A stretch of DNA of 64,000 bases from Gnetum montanum (GCA_015680685.1 MNCI01025089.1:554543-618542); one strand, 5' to 3'. Shown: positions 1-11,993, numbered from the stretch's first letter. Numbers and translations are program-made. The notes: generated from the letters alone by a model not told the origin.

Positions 1-1849
1 TATCCATAGCCATGTGACTAGAGTTTTTCTCAGCATAAATGCTCCAGCTCTAGTCCATCTTGAGTGATTCCTCCTATCCCAGTCCATAGTTCATGTAATC
101 GCCATCTGCACACACAACACATTCATGAATGAGCAAGGATAAATAAACTATAATGTAGTTGATACCTTGCCTAAATATAAAGTGCATTGGCTAGGTTATG
201 ATTATGGAAGAAACTAGGTTAGAAGTTTATCATAGATAACTAACCAAGGTGTAGGGGTGATACAAGTAGTAGAATGGAAAAATTTATGATAGGACCCCAA
301 CAACTAAGAGTGAACCTCTAGTAGAAATAGGGTGCAAAACCATAGGGAACAAGAAAAATGAGAAAAATAACAATGGTGATGCCAATAAAATGGATCTCAT
401 GGATGAGGATGAATTTAGAAATTGTTGATTGCAAGAAATGTTTAAGAGAAGAATTTAACAATTACACCATAAAGGAATGTCAGTGGGTCCTCCCCAAAGC
501 AGGCTCATGCCCTTTATGCCCTGACAAACCCACAAACCAAAGAGTCCATGGGCTCTAGGAATGGCATATGAAAACAATGATTAAAGACTAACCCACAAGA
601 ATTTACCAAAGAATAACAATGTGTTAACCAGGATATAGACTAATCATAAAATTGGAAATGATGTGGAAAATGGGAAGAAATATGGAGAGTAGAAAATGGA
701 ATGGAATACCAAGAGCAAGGTTGTGTAAAGTCCTTTGTTTATTTTATGGTTAAGGTGACTCAGTAGAACTCATTCCAAATCTGGACTGAAACCAACCACA
801 TTCAGTGACCTCTCATCAATACGCTTGGCCAATCCATCCTCTTAAAGCAACAAGAATGCTTTCCTAAAGAGCCACCACCATTCCAAGGACAGCAAGAGGG
901 AGAAGTAGGAAGTGAGAAAGGGCCTTAGTAAGCAAAAACCTTAAAGCATAGGTAACATGTCTTTCTAGTGCCATAACCAGTGCTTGTAGCCTAGATTTAT
1001 TTATTATATCTAAGGGGTGTGCTTTGAATCCTCAGTAGTGTCTTTTCTTTTTTGTGGTTTTTCACATGAGAACCATACCATGCAAAGACTTATTTTTATT
1101 CACTCAGCTTCCTAATATTTGATCAATGGCAAAATGGTGGAAAACCCATTAAAAACATCCAAGCACCCAAGAGAATAGCTAGCACATGTGCATCGAATTC
1201 CCTTGAAGTCACACCCTTTTCATCCATTGAGTCCTTCCTTGGTTTGAAGAATACCAAGCCACCAATTCATTAATAAGTTTATTTAGAAAAAGGGACAGTA
1301 CAGTTCCAAAACCAACGGAGACCATAGAGTTGAATGGGTGAATGGGCGACATGGACTCATTGCCTATTTTATCAAAAGCACCATATCATAATATCAACAT
1401 CATAATTCAGAGGCAAAAACAAAACATTTGTAATCAATAGTACATAATTCATTCCACCATCATGAGCGCTTATTATAAGACGAATAAAAGTAAATCAAAC
1501 AAAGAAAGAAATAGTAAAAAAATTGAACGATGATGTAAAAAAAAAAAAATAAATTTGAAAAATGTGCAAAACAAAAAGGTGTAAAACAATAATGTATAAA
1601 AAATACAAAAGAAGCAGCTAAGGGCTCAAATGGTTAGCATTGATGGTCATCTACCCCATGACTATGTTGGGAGGAGGAGATCCAAAATAATTAACAAGGT
1701 TATCCACCAGCAAAGATAGTATTGGTACTAGCTCTTCTAAGCTCATGGAAAGATTTGGTTTGTTGGATGTTGATCAACAATTTCTTATCTAGGCTTTCAG
1801 ATTTGTAAATCATCATGGCCCTTGAATAAAAAGTTGTATAAATAATATA
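1..1849 (-). other. Non-coding tail of gypsy element, no gene seen
   Basis: This stretch lies downstream (minus-strand sense) of the integrase relic at 1850-2931. It is A+T rich, contains only short chance ORFs and shows no match to the LTR found at 7980-8793. It is probably the 3' untranslated part of the same element or flanking DNA. The 3' LTR is either beyond the left window edge or lost. Confidence 0.35.
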
Positions 1850-2931
1850 ATGTCCTTCCCATAGCATTTGAAATTTAGTGCATTATGGCATGTGTGTGGG
1901 ATTCTAATACAGAACCTTATCTCTTGGTTGATATTTAACTTTCCTAATTTTCAAGTCATGAAGTTATTTATTGAAGGCCTTGTGCAATTCGTTAGATGAT
2001 AGGGTAGCTAATTGGTTTTCATCTATTAAGTTAAGGGTCATTAATCATTCTTTTTGTGCTAGATCAAGGTCAAGGTTGAGATCACATGCTATGGATAGTG
2101 TACAAAGCTTAGTTTGAATGGGAAGTGTTGGTAATTTACCATACACTAACTCATAGGGAGAGTAGCTAATAGGGAGTTTCCATGTAGAGTGGTATGCCCA
2201 AAGAGCATCATTTAGTTTAGTGCACTAGTCTTGCCTAAACTTGCTAATGGTTCTTATCAATATCTTTGTAATCTTCTTGCTTGTGACTTTGGCTTAACTG
2301 TTCGCTTGGCGGTGATATGGTGTAGTTAGTTTATGCTCAACCCCTAAGTGTTGCACTAATTTTTGAAAGTTGCATCTTTGAAGTGTGTGCCATTGTCTCA
2401 AATAAAAGTACAAGGCATGCCAAACCTATTCACGATTTGTTGTTGAACAAATCGTACCGCTGTAGATGATATACAATCCTTAACATTGGTTGCTTCTATC
2501 CATTTTGTAAGGTAATCAACGGAAAAAATAATATAAGATTTTCCATTGGACATTGGTGTAATCAGCCCCATAAAATCAATTCCCCATATGTCGAAGGGTT
2601 CTAAAGGTTGAATCCATTGTTGTGGACCCTCCATTCTAGTAGTCATTCCCCCGTCACATTGACAGTGCTCACAAGATTGAACAGAATGATGGACATTCCA
2701 AAACAATGTAGGAAAATAATATCCTACAAGAAGGATTTTAAGGGCTATTTTTCTCCTAGCATAATGACCCCCACAAGGACCCTCATGAGCATCTTGGGGA
2801 ATTTGGAGTTCATTTATATCAAAAATGCACCATTGAACGAAGCCATTGGAACATATGTTGTAAAGTTTCCCATTGATTTCCATAAAATACTTGACTTGGT
2901 GAAAAAAACTATTGTTTCTTTCTAGCATCAA
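1850..2931 (-). pseudogene. Ty3/gypsy integrase, degenerate
   Basis: Integrase inserts retrotransposon cDNA into the genome. The longest open piece (2398-2931) shows the N-terminal zinc-binding region: a GGHYA histidine segment about 30 residues before SCEHCQ. The catalytic core follows, with its first Asp in GIDFMGL and the SVDYLTKWIEA strand. Past a stop near 2395 the frame continues with DNGTHFKDATF (second Asp), then TTPYHRQAN. At the expected catalytic Glu the reading is AKV rather than AEV, so that residue looks mutated to Lys. Further on, ALWAYHSTWK and SPYELVYGKLP are the typical gypsy core-end motifs (about 2110-2230). Stops interrupt the frame, so the protein is dead. It sits 3' of the RT domain, the normal Ty3/gypsy order. 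Family assignment is firm; exact ends are approximate. Confidence 0.88.
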
Positions 2932-3039
2932 ACCCTTGTGGTGTTTTTTGTGTAAGGAGATAGGTGAGAATACTACTATACTACTTTGTCTCTATGGTTA
3001 ATTAATTATTCACTACACCTTCAAAGAAGAGTTCATCTA

Positions 3040-4330
3040 GGAAATAATTAGAAATTGGATACTCATCCTCTTTGTTGTCCCATCACAACTAAGATAAATG
3101 ATTAGTAACTACGTTCTCAGTGCCTTTACAATCAATCATTGTAAGATCAAACTCTTGTAAGATTACGAGCCATCTTATACTGCAAGGGCTCACCATTTTT
3201 TCATTTATTAAGAACTGAATTGCACTATTGTCTATGTGTACAAATACCTTATAGCCCAAGACATAGTGCCTAAATTTTTTAGTGGAAACACTACAGCCAT
3301 TAATTCTTTCTCTATTCTAGTGTAGTTGAGTTGTGCACCAGCAATACTCCTACTTGCATAGTGGATGTAATAAGGATGTTTTTGATCATCTAACTATGTA
3401 AATATAGCTCCTAAAGCATAGTTGGATGCATTATCCATTATGTGGAATGGTATAGAATAATTAGGAGCTTGTAGAATGGGTGTTTCTATGAGCTTCTGTT
3501 TTAAAGTTTGGAAAGCTAGTTTGCATTCCCTAGTCCATTTGAAAGGTACATCCTTTTTTATTAGTTCAACCAATGGTTTTGCAACCTTAGAAAAGTTCTC
3601 AATACATCATTTGTAATAGATAATGTGTCCAAAGAATGACCAAATATCTTTTATAATATCAGGTTGTTGAGTAATTCCTTGGATAACTTTGATCTTTTTA
3701 GGGTCTACCTCTATCCCTGTTTGTGAGATCTTATGCCCTAATACTATGCCTTCTTTGACCATTAAATGGATTTTTTGCTAGTTTAGCCTTAAATTGATTT
3801 TTACACATCACTTTACTACTTGTTGTAACTGGTCCAAGGCTTGATCAAAGTTCGCTCCATAAGTGGAGAAGTCATCCATGAAGACTTACACACCATTTCC
3901 TATCTGCTGCTAGAATATGCTTAGAACCAATTGTTGAAACAGTATAGGGGTTACAAAAGTCAAATGGTATCTATTTGTATGCAAATTTTCCCCAAGGACT
4001 AGTGAACATAGTCTTGGCTTGGTCTTCTAGGGCTCTTTGTATTTGGTTGTACCCACTGTACCCATCTAGAAAACTATAGTAGCAATGCCCTATAATGGTG
4101 TCTAAGACTTGGTCTATGAATGGCAATGGAAAGTGGTCTTTGAATGTTTCCATATTCAGTAGCCTAAAGTCTATGCACATCCTCCATTTACCTTCCTTTT
4201 TAAGCACAATAACTAAGGGGCTAACCCATTCACTATTAGCAATGGTGTATATGAACCCATCTTTTAGAAGTTTTTCAATTTCTTCCTTAACCACTTGCTT
4301 AAGCTTTGGGTTAACTCACCTCTACAATTT
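3040..4330 (-). pseudogene. Ty3/gypsy reverse transcriptase and RNase H, degenerate
   Basis: This region encodes the polymerase that copies element RNA into DNA. The open piece 3971-4294 shows the early RT motifs in order: EKLLKDGFIYTIANSEWVSP, VIVLKKEGKWRMCIDFRLLN, FPLPFIDQVLD and YSFLDGYSGYNQI, then FTSPWGKFAY. After several frame changes the active-site motif appears as FMDDF near 3875-3890, with both aspartates kept. The connection domain follows (PKKIKVIQG; PLVELIKKDVPFKW), and then RNase H-like text (ASNYALGAIF; HYASRSIAGAQLNYT) down to about 3100. Stops and frameshifts are frequent. It lies between protease (right) and integrase (left), as in gypsy pol. Confidence 0.9.
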
Positions 4331-4800
4331 TTTTTGAGGCTTCATGAAGGGGTCAGTGTAAATTCTGTGTTGGCATATCCTAGGATCTATTCTGGTTAAT
4401 TCAGGATATGACCAATTGAAGGCTTTCAACCATTTGTTTATCATCTTTAGCAGTCTTTGTTTTTGTTGAGGACTGAGCTTTATGTTAATAATTACTGATT
4501 TTCCATTATTGAGAAATGTGTATTCCATACCTATGGGCAATGGTTTTAACTCAAGAGGCTCCTACTTAAACTTATCATGGATTTCCAACTTCTCCCAATT
4601 GATATTTTCAATGTCAAGACTTGGAAGTTGGCAATCAACTTGTTCTAATGTGTCTATACTATCAATGTAAGTGCAAGTTAAACACTCAGTTGGTTCCATG
4701 CATATAGTTGAACTGCTCTCTTGATCAATTATCAACCATTGGGTGCCTTCCTGTCTTGTGGTTGCTACATATAGGCATCTTTGTATATTAGTCACTTGTG
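4331..4800 (-). pseudogene. Gypsy pol linker between protease and RT
   Basis: Two overlapping open pieces (4322-4540 and 4562-4795) lie between the protease and RT domains in the same orientation. They hold no catalytic motif. The text MPIGMEYTFLNNGKSVIIN and the stretch with KQRLLKMINKWLKAFNWSY resemble the segment that precedes RT in plant gypsy polyproteins, where the nascent RT begins with a phrase about ending rules and a conserved tryptophan. Assignment rests mostly on position and orientation. Confidence 0.55.
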
Positions 4801-4804
4801 CTCA

Positions 4805-5491
4805 CTAATTACATGTAGACAATGTTAAACATTGTACAAACCATGACTTTTGCATGTAATTACACCCTGTGTCACTGTATGCGATGCATGGAACTTTCTT
4901 CTTCTCGATCTTTTCAAATGTATTTTTCTTTGACATTTCCAAGGAAAGATTGTAGATTCCTAGGTGAACATCAATTTTGCTTAGCCATGCTCTTCTCATT
5001 ATGATTGGGAAGTCCTCCCTACCATTGTTCACTTGAATCACTAAGAAGTCAATTGGATACAACCACTCACAAATAGTGGTAATAATGTCTTCCACTGATC
5101 CCAATGAGATAGTGATGGATTGGTCAGCCAACTTTAAACAAATGTTACTCTTTGTTAGTGGAGGTAGGTTCTAGGCTTTGTACATTTCTTGAGAGATTAG
5201 GTTGACACTAGAACCTAAATCCAAAAGAGCTTTCCACAGCTTATTTCCAACAATTTGTAGATATATCAGAGGACTCCTAGGATCAGAGAATTTCCTAGGA
5301 AGATGGCCATCTTTTATCCAATCGATGACAACATGAGTTAACATGACCATATGCACTGGACATGGTGTTTGGCCTAAAGGAAGCTCTAAATTTTTGATTG
5401 GTAATGAAGCATCTAAAGGATTAGCCACTTGTGTTTGCAAGGGCTTAGTTGGACTATTGGTTCTGAAGAAAGATCTTTTCNACCTAGCCAT
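4805..5491 (-). pseudogene. Ty3/gypsy aspartic protease, degenerate
   Basis: The element protease cleaves the gag-pol polyprotein. The active-site motif reads LLDLGSSVNLISQEMYK near 5170-5225; the form DLG(A/S)S-N is typical of Athila-like plant gypsy elements. After a stop near 5170 the frame resumes at 5131 with LADQSITISLGSVEDI, then PIDFLVIQVNNGREDFPIIM and RRAWLSKIDV, which corresponds to the usual ILGRPFL flap-end motif with the GRP changed to RRA. The 5' half coincides with the left arm of an inverted repeat and an N at 5481, so its reading is partly compromised by assembly. Gag lies upstream and RT downstream. Confidence 0.82.
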
Positions 5492-5774
5492 AGTAACGTA
5501 ATGCTACAAGGGCTATTAACTCTCAATCTACTATTGGTTTTGATAATCACATGAAGAAAAGATCTTTCTTCAGAACCAATAGTCCAACTAAGCCCTTGCA
5601 AACACAAGTGGCTAATCCTTTAGATGCTTCATTACCAATCAAAAATTTAGAGCTTCCTTTAGGCCAAACACCATGTCCAGTGCATATGGTCATGTTAACT
5701 CATGTTGTCATCGATTGGATAAAAGATGGCCATCTTCCTAGGAAATTCTCTGATCCTAGGAGTCCTCTGATATA
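5262..5774. repeat. 219-bp inverted repeat bounded by N bases
   Basis: Positions 5262-5480 and 5556-5774 are reverse complements of each other as far as I can read, separated by a 75-base spacer. Each arm ends at an undetermined base: N at 5481 inside the left arm's end and N at 5775 after the right arm. Both arms encode the same gag-protease junction peptide, once per strand. Perfect identity in an otherwise heavily mutated element points to a very recent event or an assembly join. Confidence 0.9.
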
Positions 5775-5782
5775 NTTATTGC

Positions 5783-6870
5783 CACTATTAATAGTTCTTG
5801 ATTAGTTGTGGTGGAGTTCCACTTGGATAATATGTTAAAGGTTGGTGGAACTACCTTGGGTTACCTTGAGGATAGGATAACCTTCAGGTGTTTACCTTTT
5901 GTTTAATCATTGGTTGAGTGCATACACCCTAGACTCTTGCATATGTGAGATTACAAGGCAACATCCCTTAGGATGGTCATATTGGCATATCTCACATCCA
6001 CTATCATTATTTGTATCCAAATCCACAACCTCTTCAATGATGGCAACTTTTCCCTTATCCTTGTTACGTGCATATTTTGCTTCTCTCTTTTTTTTCTTTT
6101 CTTGTTCACTACCTTGCTCTCTAGACTCCTCTACTACTTTGAGAACGGTTTGAAATTTATTATCTAGGGAGTCCCACATTTGGTCCACCTTTATCAATAC
6201 TTTCAATGCAAGTTTTTGAGTAGGCATGATTTTCCTATTCATAATCTCTTCGAGTGGTGACTCTTCTTCATCCTCACAGAATCTTACTCCCTTCTTTTGG
6301 AGGGAAGTATCTCTGTTATATTCCTCTACACTCTCTCTTTTCCTTAGCTCACCTTCTTCTTTAGCGACTTGCTCCAATAATCTTTGAACTTGATGGATCC
6401 TAAGCTCAGATAGCCTTCCTTGGGCATAAGTCCCAAGGTTTCTTCGTGTTTCATGCCTAAGCCTATCTACGAGATGGTGTAGTTTATTCCTTTGCAAATA
6501 ACCATGCCTAGGAAAACAATTTAACAGTGCATAAGAGTGTCCCATGGAGACATCAAAGGGTTCATGTCCTCCTTGCTTCTAGCCTTGGATTTGCTTTCAC
6601 AGGTTGGACACTCAAGAGTACATTTGGTATTTATCGTTGAACAATTCTAACATGGTACTCCACCTATGAATGAATTTTGGTTCTAAGGACTAGTACTAGG
6701 TCTTTGCTTCTTTGACTAGTATCCGTGGAAACAACTTAAATTTTTTCCATTCTCTTTCTATGTTTTGTAAGGCACATGCATCATGAAATGCTTGTAGATG
6801 ATTTTGAGGATTAACATTGTAATCCCATTCAAATTTTGGGATGTTTTACATGTCTAATATCTAGATCCTA
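5783..6870 (-). pseudogene. Ty3/gypsy gag, degenerate
   Basis: Gag forms the particle that packages element RNA. Reading the minus strand from about 6860: PKFEWDYNVNPQNHLQAFHD, then CALQNIEREWKKFKLFPRIL, then KFIHRWSTMLELFNDKY, which follow the plant retrotransposon gag order (capsid start, K-LFP-L, W..l...F). The open piece 5907-6545 continues with a basic and acidic helical region and ends with a short zinc-knuckle-like run, CEICQYDHPKGCC, near 5950-5990. Stops near 6550-6700 break it. It is the 5'-most coding part of the element whose LTR is at 7980-8793. Confidence 0.75.
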
Positions 6871-7950
6871 ATATCCTTTTTTTTCCTTGTTATGATCCTA
6901 ACAGCCTCAGTTATGTTTAACATATTTTGAGTAGTGAGTAGGGGTTCATCGTGATCATCTCGTCTGTGGTGTCTATGATGTCCATGTTGTTCCCTACTCT
7001 CCCTTCTTTCACGGTGTGTTTCTCTAGAGTGCCCTTGTCCCCTTTCTCGACTATTTTATCTATGACTTCCATTTCACTTATTATTATCCTCATGATTTTT
7101 TTCCTTGTGACTGCATCTAGATCTTGAAGGAGAGAGTGAAGGATGCGACGAAGGTGCAAAAGAAGGAGGATCATCACCATGTCGATGCCTACTTCCTTCT
7201 ATTCGGTGGTCATGGCACCAATCACAGTTATGATCAGGATGTCCATATTTCTTATGTGTTCATGTTCATTTTTTAGATCCTTTGTGTCTATCAGTACTAG
7301 AACCTAGGTTATGGATAGTTTAGTAAAGATTCTGATACATAACCCCTTGACCAAAGTCAATGAGAGGAACATCATTGTGTGGGTGATTGCCTAAGGTAGG
7401 TTCACCACCCTCATTTTCACTTAAGACATGTGGGACATTCTACGACAACATTCCCTTCATGGATTCATGATGTCTCTCCTATTGTAAGTCCCTTTGACAT
7501 TGTTCCTTTGTTGGTCGATACTCTCTTGAGTCATGATCATGCACAACATACTTTGCTTGTAAGTGTTGCATGCCAATTCATGTGAGATCACAAAGAAGCA
7601 TGTCGGGACTAAGCGATCGGGAGGTAACACTATGTTACCTTCTAAATCTCGCCAATGTAGTTGTTCATCCTAGTGGAGGATAAAGGTAAAGTTTGGTATA
7701 TACTTTTTGGGATGAACATATACCACGCAAAACTATTGAGGGACTAGTAGTTTATCATGTGTACTATGCCTTTGATTGTTCCCTATATTAGACCTAAGTG
7801 GTGAAATACTTTTGAATGAAGAAGGAGACATGATTTTCTTTTTAGTGTGCAATGTATTATTATTTATTCCTTTTTCTTTAATCAACCCCAAGGTTTTGTC
7901 CTAATGATGTGAAATATTTCCTATGTTCTAGTTAGTGCACAAACAACAAA
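6871..7950 (-). other. Leader region of gypsy element, no gene seen
   Basis: Between the gag start and the primer-binding site this segment shows no convincing protein domain. A charged open piece at 6917-7180 has no recognised family and looks like low-complexity leader sequence. Its position and orientation agree with the 5' untranslated leader and early gag of the minus-strand element. Confidence 0.4.
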
Positions 7951-7968
7951 GTCCCTGCAACGGTGCCA
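7951..7968 (-). promoter_or_regulatory. Primer-binding site, tRNA-Asp type
   Basis: On the minus strand this reads TGGCACCGTTGCAGGGAC, starting 11 bases inside the LTR. It resembles the TGGCGCCGTTGCC... site that Athila-like plant gypsy elements use to prime minus-strand synthesis from a tRNA 3' end (usually tRNA-Asp), with a few mismatches. It fixes the LTR boundary and element orientation. Confidence 0.7.
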
Positions 7969-7979
7969 ACGATGAACAG

Positions 7980-8793
7980 TGATGTTTCCCTATGCTCAAC
8001 CATATAAATACGAGTGTCCACGAATGATCTGATCAAATTCCAAGGACTAAGTGCTTATGTGCCTTTATGGAACAAGAATGGGTTGATTAATCATTGTATT
8101 CCCAAGCTTACTTGTATGTCACGATTGTATGGTAAAGTAAACTTGAGGCATATGATTTTTATACTTTTTGTGTTTTTATGTCCTACTGCTAATAAGGGAG
8201 AAGATAGATAACTAAGTAACTAATTTAATCTGATTGTTTATTAACTAGGCTATAACTGATCCTAACACCAGTATTCATTCTCACTTGTTGTACACATCCT
8301 GAACCAGTGGAACACTACTAGAATTACCAAATGCTAATCATTACTAGGTTACCGAGTGTTACACACAAGCTCGAAGTGATCGTACTATGTGTGCTTACTT
8401 AGGAGAGTTGTAGGGTGAGAGAGAATCATTAATTAAATAAGGAAAGCATTAAGTAATAATAATTAACATTAATTAATCTATTCTAAATCCTGCAAGGTTT
8501 ATTAAGAAGTTTATCTTTATTGCCATACACAAGATGTGCTCAAGTACACAATGCTCGAATAAAGATCCATTTACTTTATGAATCCTACTACGGGCATGCA
8601 GAAATAATTCTAACTATGAGAGGGAGAAAAGGCAAGAGTTTTGGTAAGGGACTAAGACTAACTATGCAAACCTAGTGCACCTATCTCTTATTTATAGGCA
8701 ATGAGGTAGGCCGCGATATCACATACATGATATCGCATGGAAGGCCATGATATCACGTACATGATATTGCAGATGCGATATTGCAACTCATCA
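7980..8793 (-). repeat. 5' LTR of gypsy element A
   Basis: The plus-strand reading starts TGATG and ends CATCA, giving short terminal inverted repeats. The same sequence recurs, diverged, at 44415-45189 and 27400-28257, which sets the ends. On the minus strand a TATA box CTATAAATAAGAG lies at 8687-8699, so transcription would run leftward into the element. Upstream of it (8705-8793) is a cluster of GATATC-like palindromes. A primer-binding site follows the inner end. The 3' partner LTR is not in this window. Confidence 0.82.
8689..8697 (-). promoter_or_regulatory. LTR TATA box
   Basis: Minus-strand CTATAAATA in a good plant context. The same element sits at the equivalent place in the related LTRs (28138-28146, and 45128-45135 as TATAAATA), which supports it as the conserved LTR core promoter. 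Confidence 0.65.
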
Positions 8794-9332
8794 CTTAGTG
8801 GCAAGAGTTTGGATCACATGTTCAATTCTATTGGAATTTCACTAAGTAATAAATTATTTTTAAAAATTTCATAAAAATAATTCAAAGAATGTTAATGGAA
8901 GAAAATTAAAAAGTTTGAATTTTAGTTTCATAACAATGCCAAAGTATGATTCAAATTTCCACTCTTTCCCATGAGGCATCATTATAATCTAAAAGTGGAA
9001 TTTCAAAGTAGTCTTAAAGTCTTAGATAGAGAATTTTCAAAATGTCATAATCTTTATTTTCCAACTAAAGGTCACACTAATCTTAGAGATTAGATTATTA
9101 TTTCTTGAACCTAGCAAAATATGCTTTAAAATTATAACATGTGTAAATTGTATTGTCATAGCTCGCTAATCATCAATATCGTAATCTAGAAAAAGGACTT
9201 TTGAGAAGCCTCAGGTGTTAGTAATGAAAAAGCTACAAGGTCAAAAAACCATTACTTTCAAATAAAAGTTACATGGGTCATAACTTCAAATTTTTCTTGC
9301 TTTGATTTTAGAGTTTGGCATTAATTCATCTT
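8794..9332. other. Spacer between two retroelements, nothing seen
   Basis: A+T-rich DNA between the gypsy LTR and the copia LTR. No domain, tandem repeat or LTR similarity was recognised. It may be older retroelement or intergenic sequence into which both elements inserted. Confidence 0.4.
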
Positions 9333-9865
9333 TGTTAGATGTGTTGTTAATTTTATGTTTAAAATACCTTCATGTTGTAACAGTTTTTATATTGGAAAAT
9401 TATTCTTGGCATATTAACTATAAATAACAAAAGCCAAGGTATATAATATTTCAAAAGAATATAAAAGCACTCACACCCAATTTTGCTATGATTAATTATG
9501 GATTATAACTTTATAATTTGGCTTTTACCTAAAGCATGACCTTATGACCACTATATAAGTGGATGCTCGGGTGGTCTTAGAAAAACACATCTTCACCAAA
9601 TCAAAGGGTGCATTAGGCATAATTCATGTTGCAGTTTCTTCCTCTTGTGAAAGCTTGATCTAAGCCTATTATAGGTCTCAAAGAAAAGAAGATTTGGATT
9701 TCTAAGGCTTGCTAGGAGATGAAGCCATTTCTAGGGTTTTTGTATACTTTCACTAGGATAATTTATTGTGTTTTTGATGCATTTCTTCTAATTCCATATT
9801 TGAATTTCTATTTCTATAGCTTGTTGTTTCTTTATTATCTTACCTAATCAAGGTGTAAATTAACA
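9333..9865 (+). repeat. 5' LTR of copia element
   Basis: 533 bp aligned along its whole length with 21576-22107. It begins TGTTAGATG and ends ATTAACA. The two copies differ at many positions, so the insertion is old. Just inside it, 9866-9881 reads as a degraded TGGTATCAGAGC-type site (tRNA-iMet primer), which is the usual copia primer. Confidence 0.8.
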
Positions 9866-9939
9866 AGTTAATATCATAGACTACTTCATTTGATTTTTAG
9901 GGCTCTTATCTTGTTAAGTGCATTAAGAAGGTGGACACT

Positions 9940-11993
9940 ACTGAGTACATTAAAGAAATAGAAATGTTCAATGGTAGAAACTACAATCTTTGGAAACTCA
10001 AGATGGAATATTTTCTAGTTGAAAACAAAAAGGATATATGCATCACTAGAATTAAACCAGAAAACATGAAATTTGAAGGCTAGAATCAATTAGATGATCT
10101 AGCTTTGGGAACAATTCATAAAGGTATTTCTAATCCTGTGTTTATAAATTTACAAGATGAAAAGACTACAAAGGGATTATGGGATACTGTGGATAAGATA
10201 TATTAATCTATTTTTCCTTAAATAAATTGCATCTTAAAAGGTAATTATTTTTGTTAAAGATGTTTTCAAAAAATACTATTGCATGTCATCTTACTAATTT
10301 CAATACTATTGCAAGAGAATAATAATCAATTGGTAGTAAGATGGATGAAGAATACCAATGCATTACCTTGTTACAATCACTTCCTAATTCATGGAAAGAT
10401 ATTGTTCAAAACATTACTAGTACAAGTACCTCTTTAAAATTTGATGAAGTTGTAGGATGACTAATAACTAAGAAACTTTGAAGAAAGTTCTTTAAGCTTT
10501 CCCTTACTAAAGCATTGGTAATTAAAGAATAAGAAAAATAATAATCAAGTAAATCCTTCAATAAAAATAATTATAAATTAAAAAAAGTTTCTAATGATTC
10601 TCCCAAGAGAACACCAAAGTGTTCAAAATATAGGAAGCACAACTAGTTGAAGAAGCATTGCAATTTTTTGATAAAAAGAAGAAATATTCTAGATTTGGTT
10701 CTTCTAAGAAAGAAGTTGATGAAGAAATACTAGACTTGTGTGCATTCACAACTAGAGGTAACTCTAATTATAAGTACTAGTACATTAATTCATCTGCTTC
10801 ATATAGATTTACATCTAGAATAAAATGGTTTTTTGAATACCATGAAGCTATGTTTATTGTTATTTTTCTTGATAATGATGAATCATGTACTATTAAGGGC
10901 TATGGTAAAGTAAAGTTGTCTTGTAGTGATAGAATAATTATAATTCCCAGGTTATATCATGTCTATCTTTGATTAATTATGATGATTTTCACCTAATTAT
11001 ATTATTTGGAAATAATAAGTGTCAAATGTTTAAAGGAAAAATCCATCATAGCCACATGATATAAAGAAGAAAGTGAAAGGCTATACTAGCTGGATGGCAT
11101 TAAAGCGGCTAGTAAAGCTAAAGTTCTTCATGCTTGGAAAGAGAACATCATTATGAATCTATGGCATAAAATATTTAGACATGTGGAAGAAAAGTCTATT
11201 CATATTCTTTAAGAAAAAAAGATGTAATTAAATGTGAAAACAAGTTGACGAATTTAATGGTAGTAAAGATCTACTTTAATAAAAAAATAAACCATTAAGA
11301 AGGTTATTTTAGGTCAAATGAATACCTGAGTATTTAGATTCATATGTTTTTTGTATTAGTGATTCTTCTCAAACCTATAAAGAATCTTATAATTCAAAAG
11401 TTAGTAAAGATTGGAAAAAATTCTATTCATGAGGAAATGAAATCACTAATGAAAAAAACAAGACATAGAAACTTGTTGAACTTCCTTCTAGAAGAAAACA
11501 TGTCAGTTGTAGATGCCTTTTTAGGATAAATGAAGGAAGAATATATAAGGAAAGGCTAATAGAAAAAGGATATTTTCAAAATGAGTGTATTGACTATGAA
11601 GAAGTTTTTGCACCACTGGTAAAGTTAATATCCATAAGATCTTTAATATTTTCTGTGGTTTCTTTGGATCTTGAACTTGAAAAAATGCAGGTTAAGATTA
11701 CATTTCTTCATNATCTATATATGTTGATAAAGTTTTAAAAAATTTAATATATAGGTTTATAAGCTAGTAAACACTCCATTGGCTACCATCATGAAATTAT
11801 TAATAAAGCAATATCCTATAACAAATGAATAATGAAAGAAATAAGCAAAATCCCTTATGCTAATGTTGTAGATAGCTTCCTATATGCAATGGTTCGTACA
11901 AGGCCTAATATTGCATATCTAGTGTGAGTTGTGAGTAGGTTTATGTCTAATAATAGTAAGGAACATTGGATGGCTATTAAAAGAATTCTTAGG
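9940..11993 (+). pseudogene. Ty1/copia gag-pol 5' part, degenerate
   Basis: Fragments read in order on the plus strand. Gag: EMFNGRNYNLWKLKMEYFL and later DEKTTKGLWDTVDKIY (about 9960-10205). A knuckle-like Cys/His run is near 10615-10665. The protease/integrase junction reads FTSRIKWFFEYHEA and CTIKGYGKVKLSCSDR (10810-10930). The integrase zinc-finger start reads NLWHKIFRHVEEKS (11155-11200). Most of the integrase core is then missing. RT: SIHEEMKSLMK, QNECIDYEEVFAPLVKL (11420-11620), and the PYANVVDSFLYAMVRTRP region near 11850-11910. An N at 11712 interrupts the RT. The RNase H start is cut by the nested element at 11993. Many stops and frameshifts. Confidence 0.82.
11989..11993. repeat. 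Target-site duplication TTAGG (left)
   Basis: TTAGG stands immediately before the nested LTR and again immediately after it at 21001-21005. Five bases is the normal duplication for Ty3/gypsy integration, and removing one copy restores the copia reading frame across the site. Confidence 0.85.

Noticed and set aside
2608-2925. Plus-strand ORF of 105 codons
   Set aside because: It is the antisense of the integrase frame, shows no domain and follows the minus-strand gene exactly.
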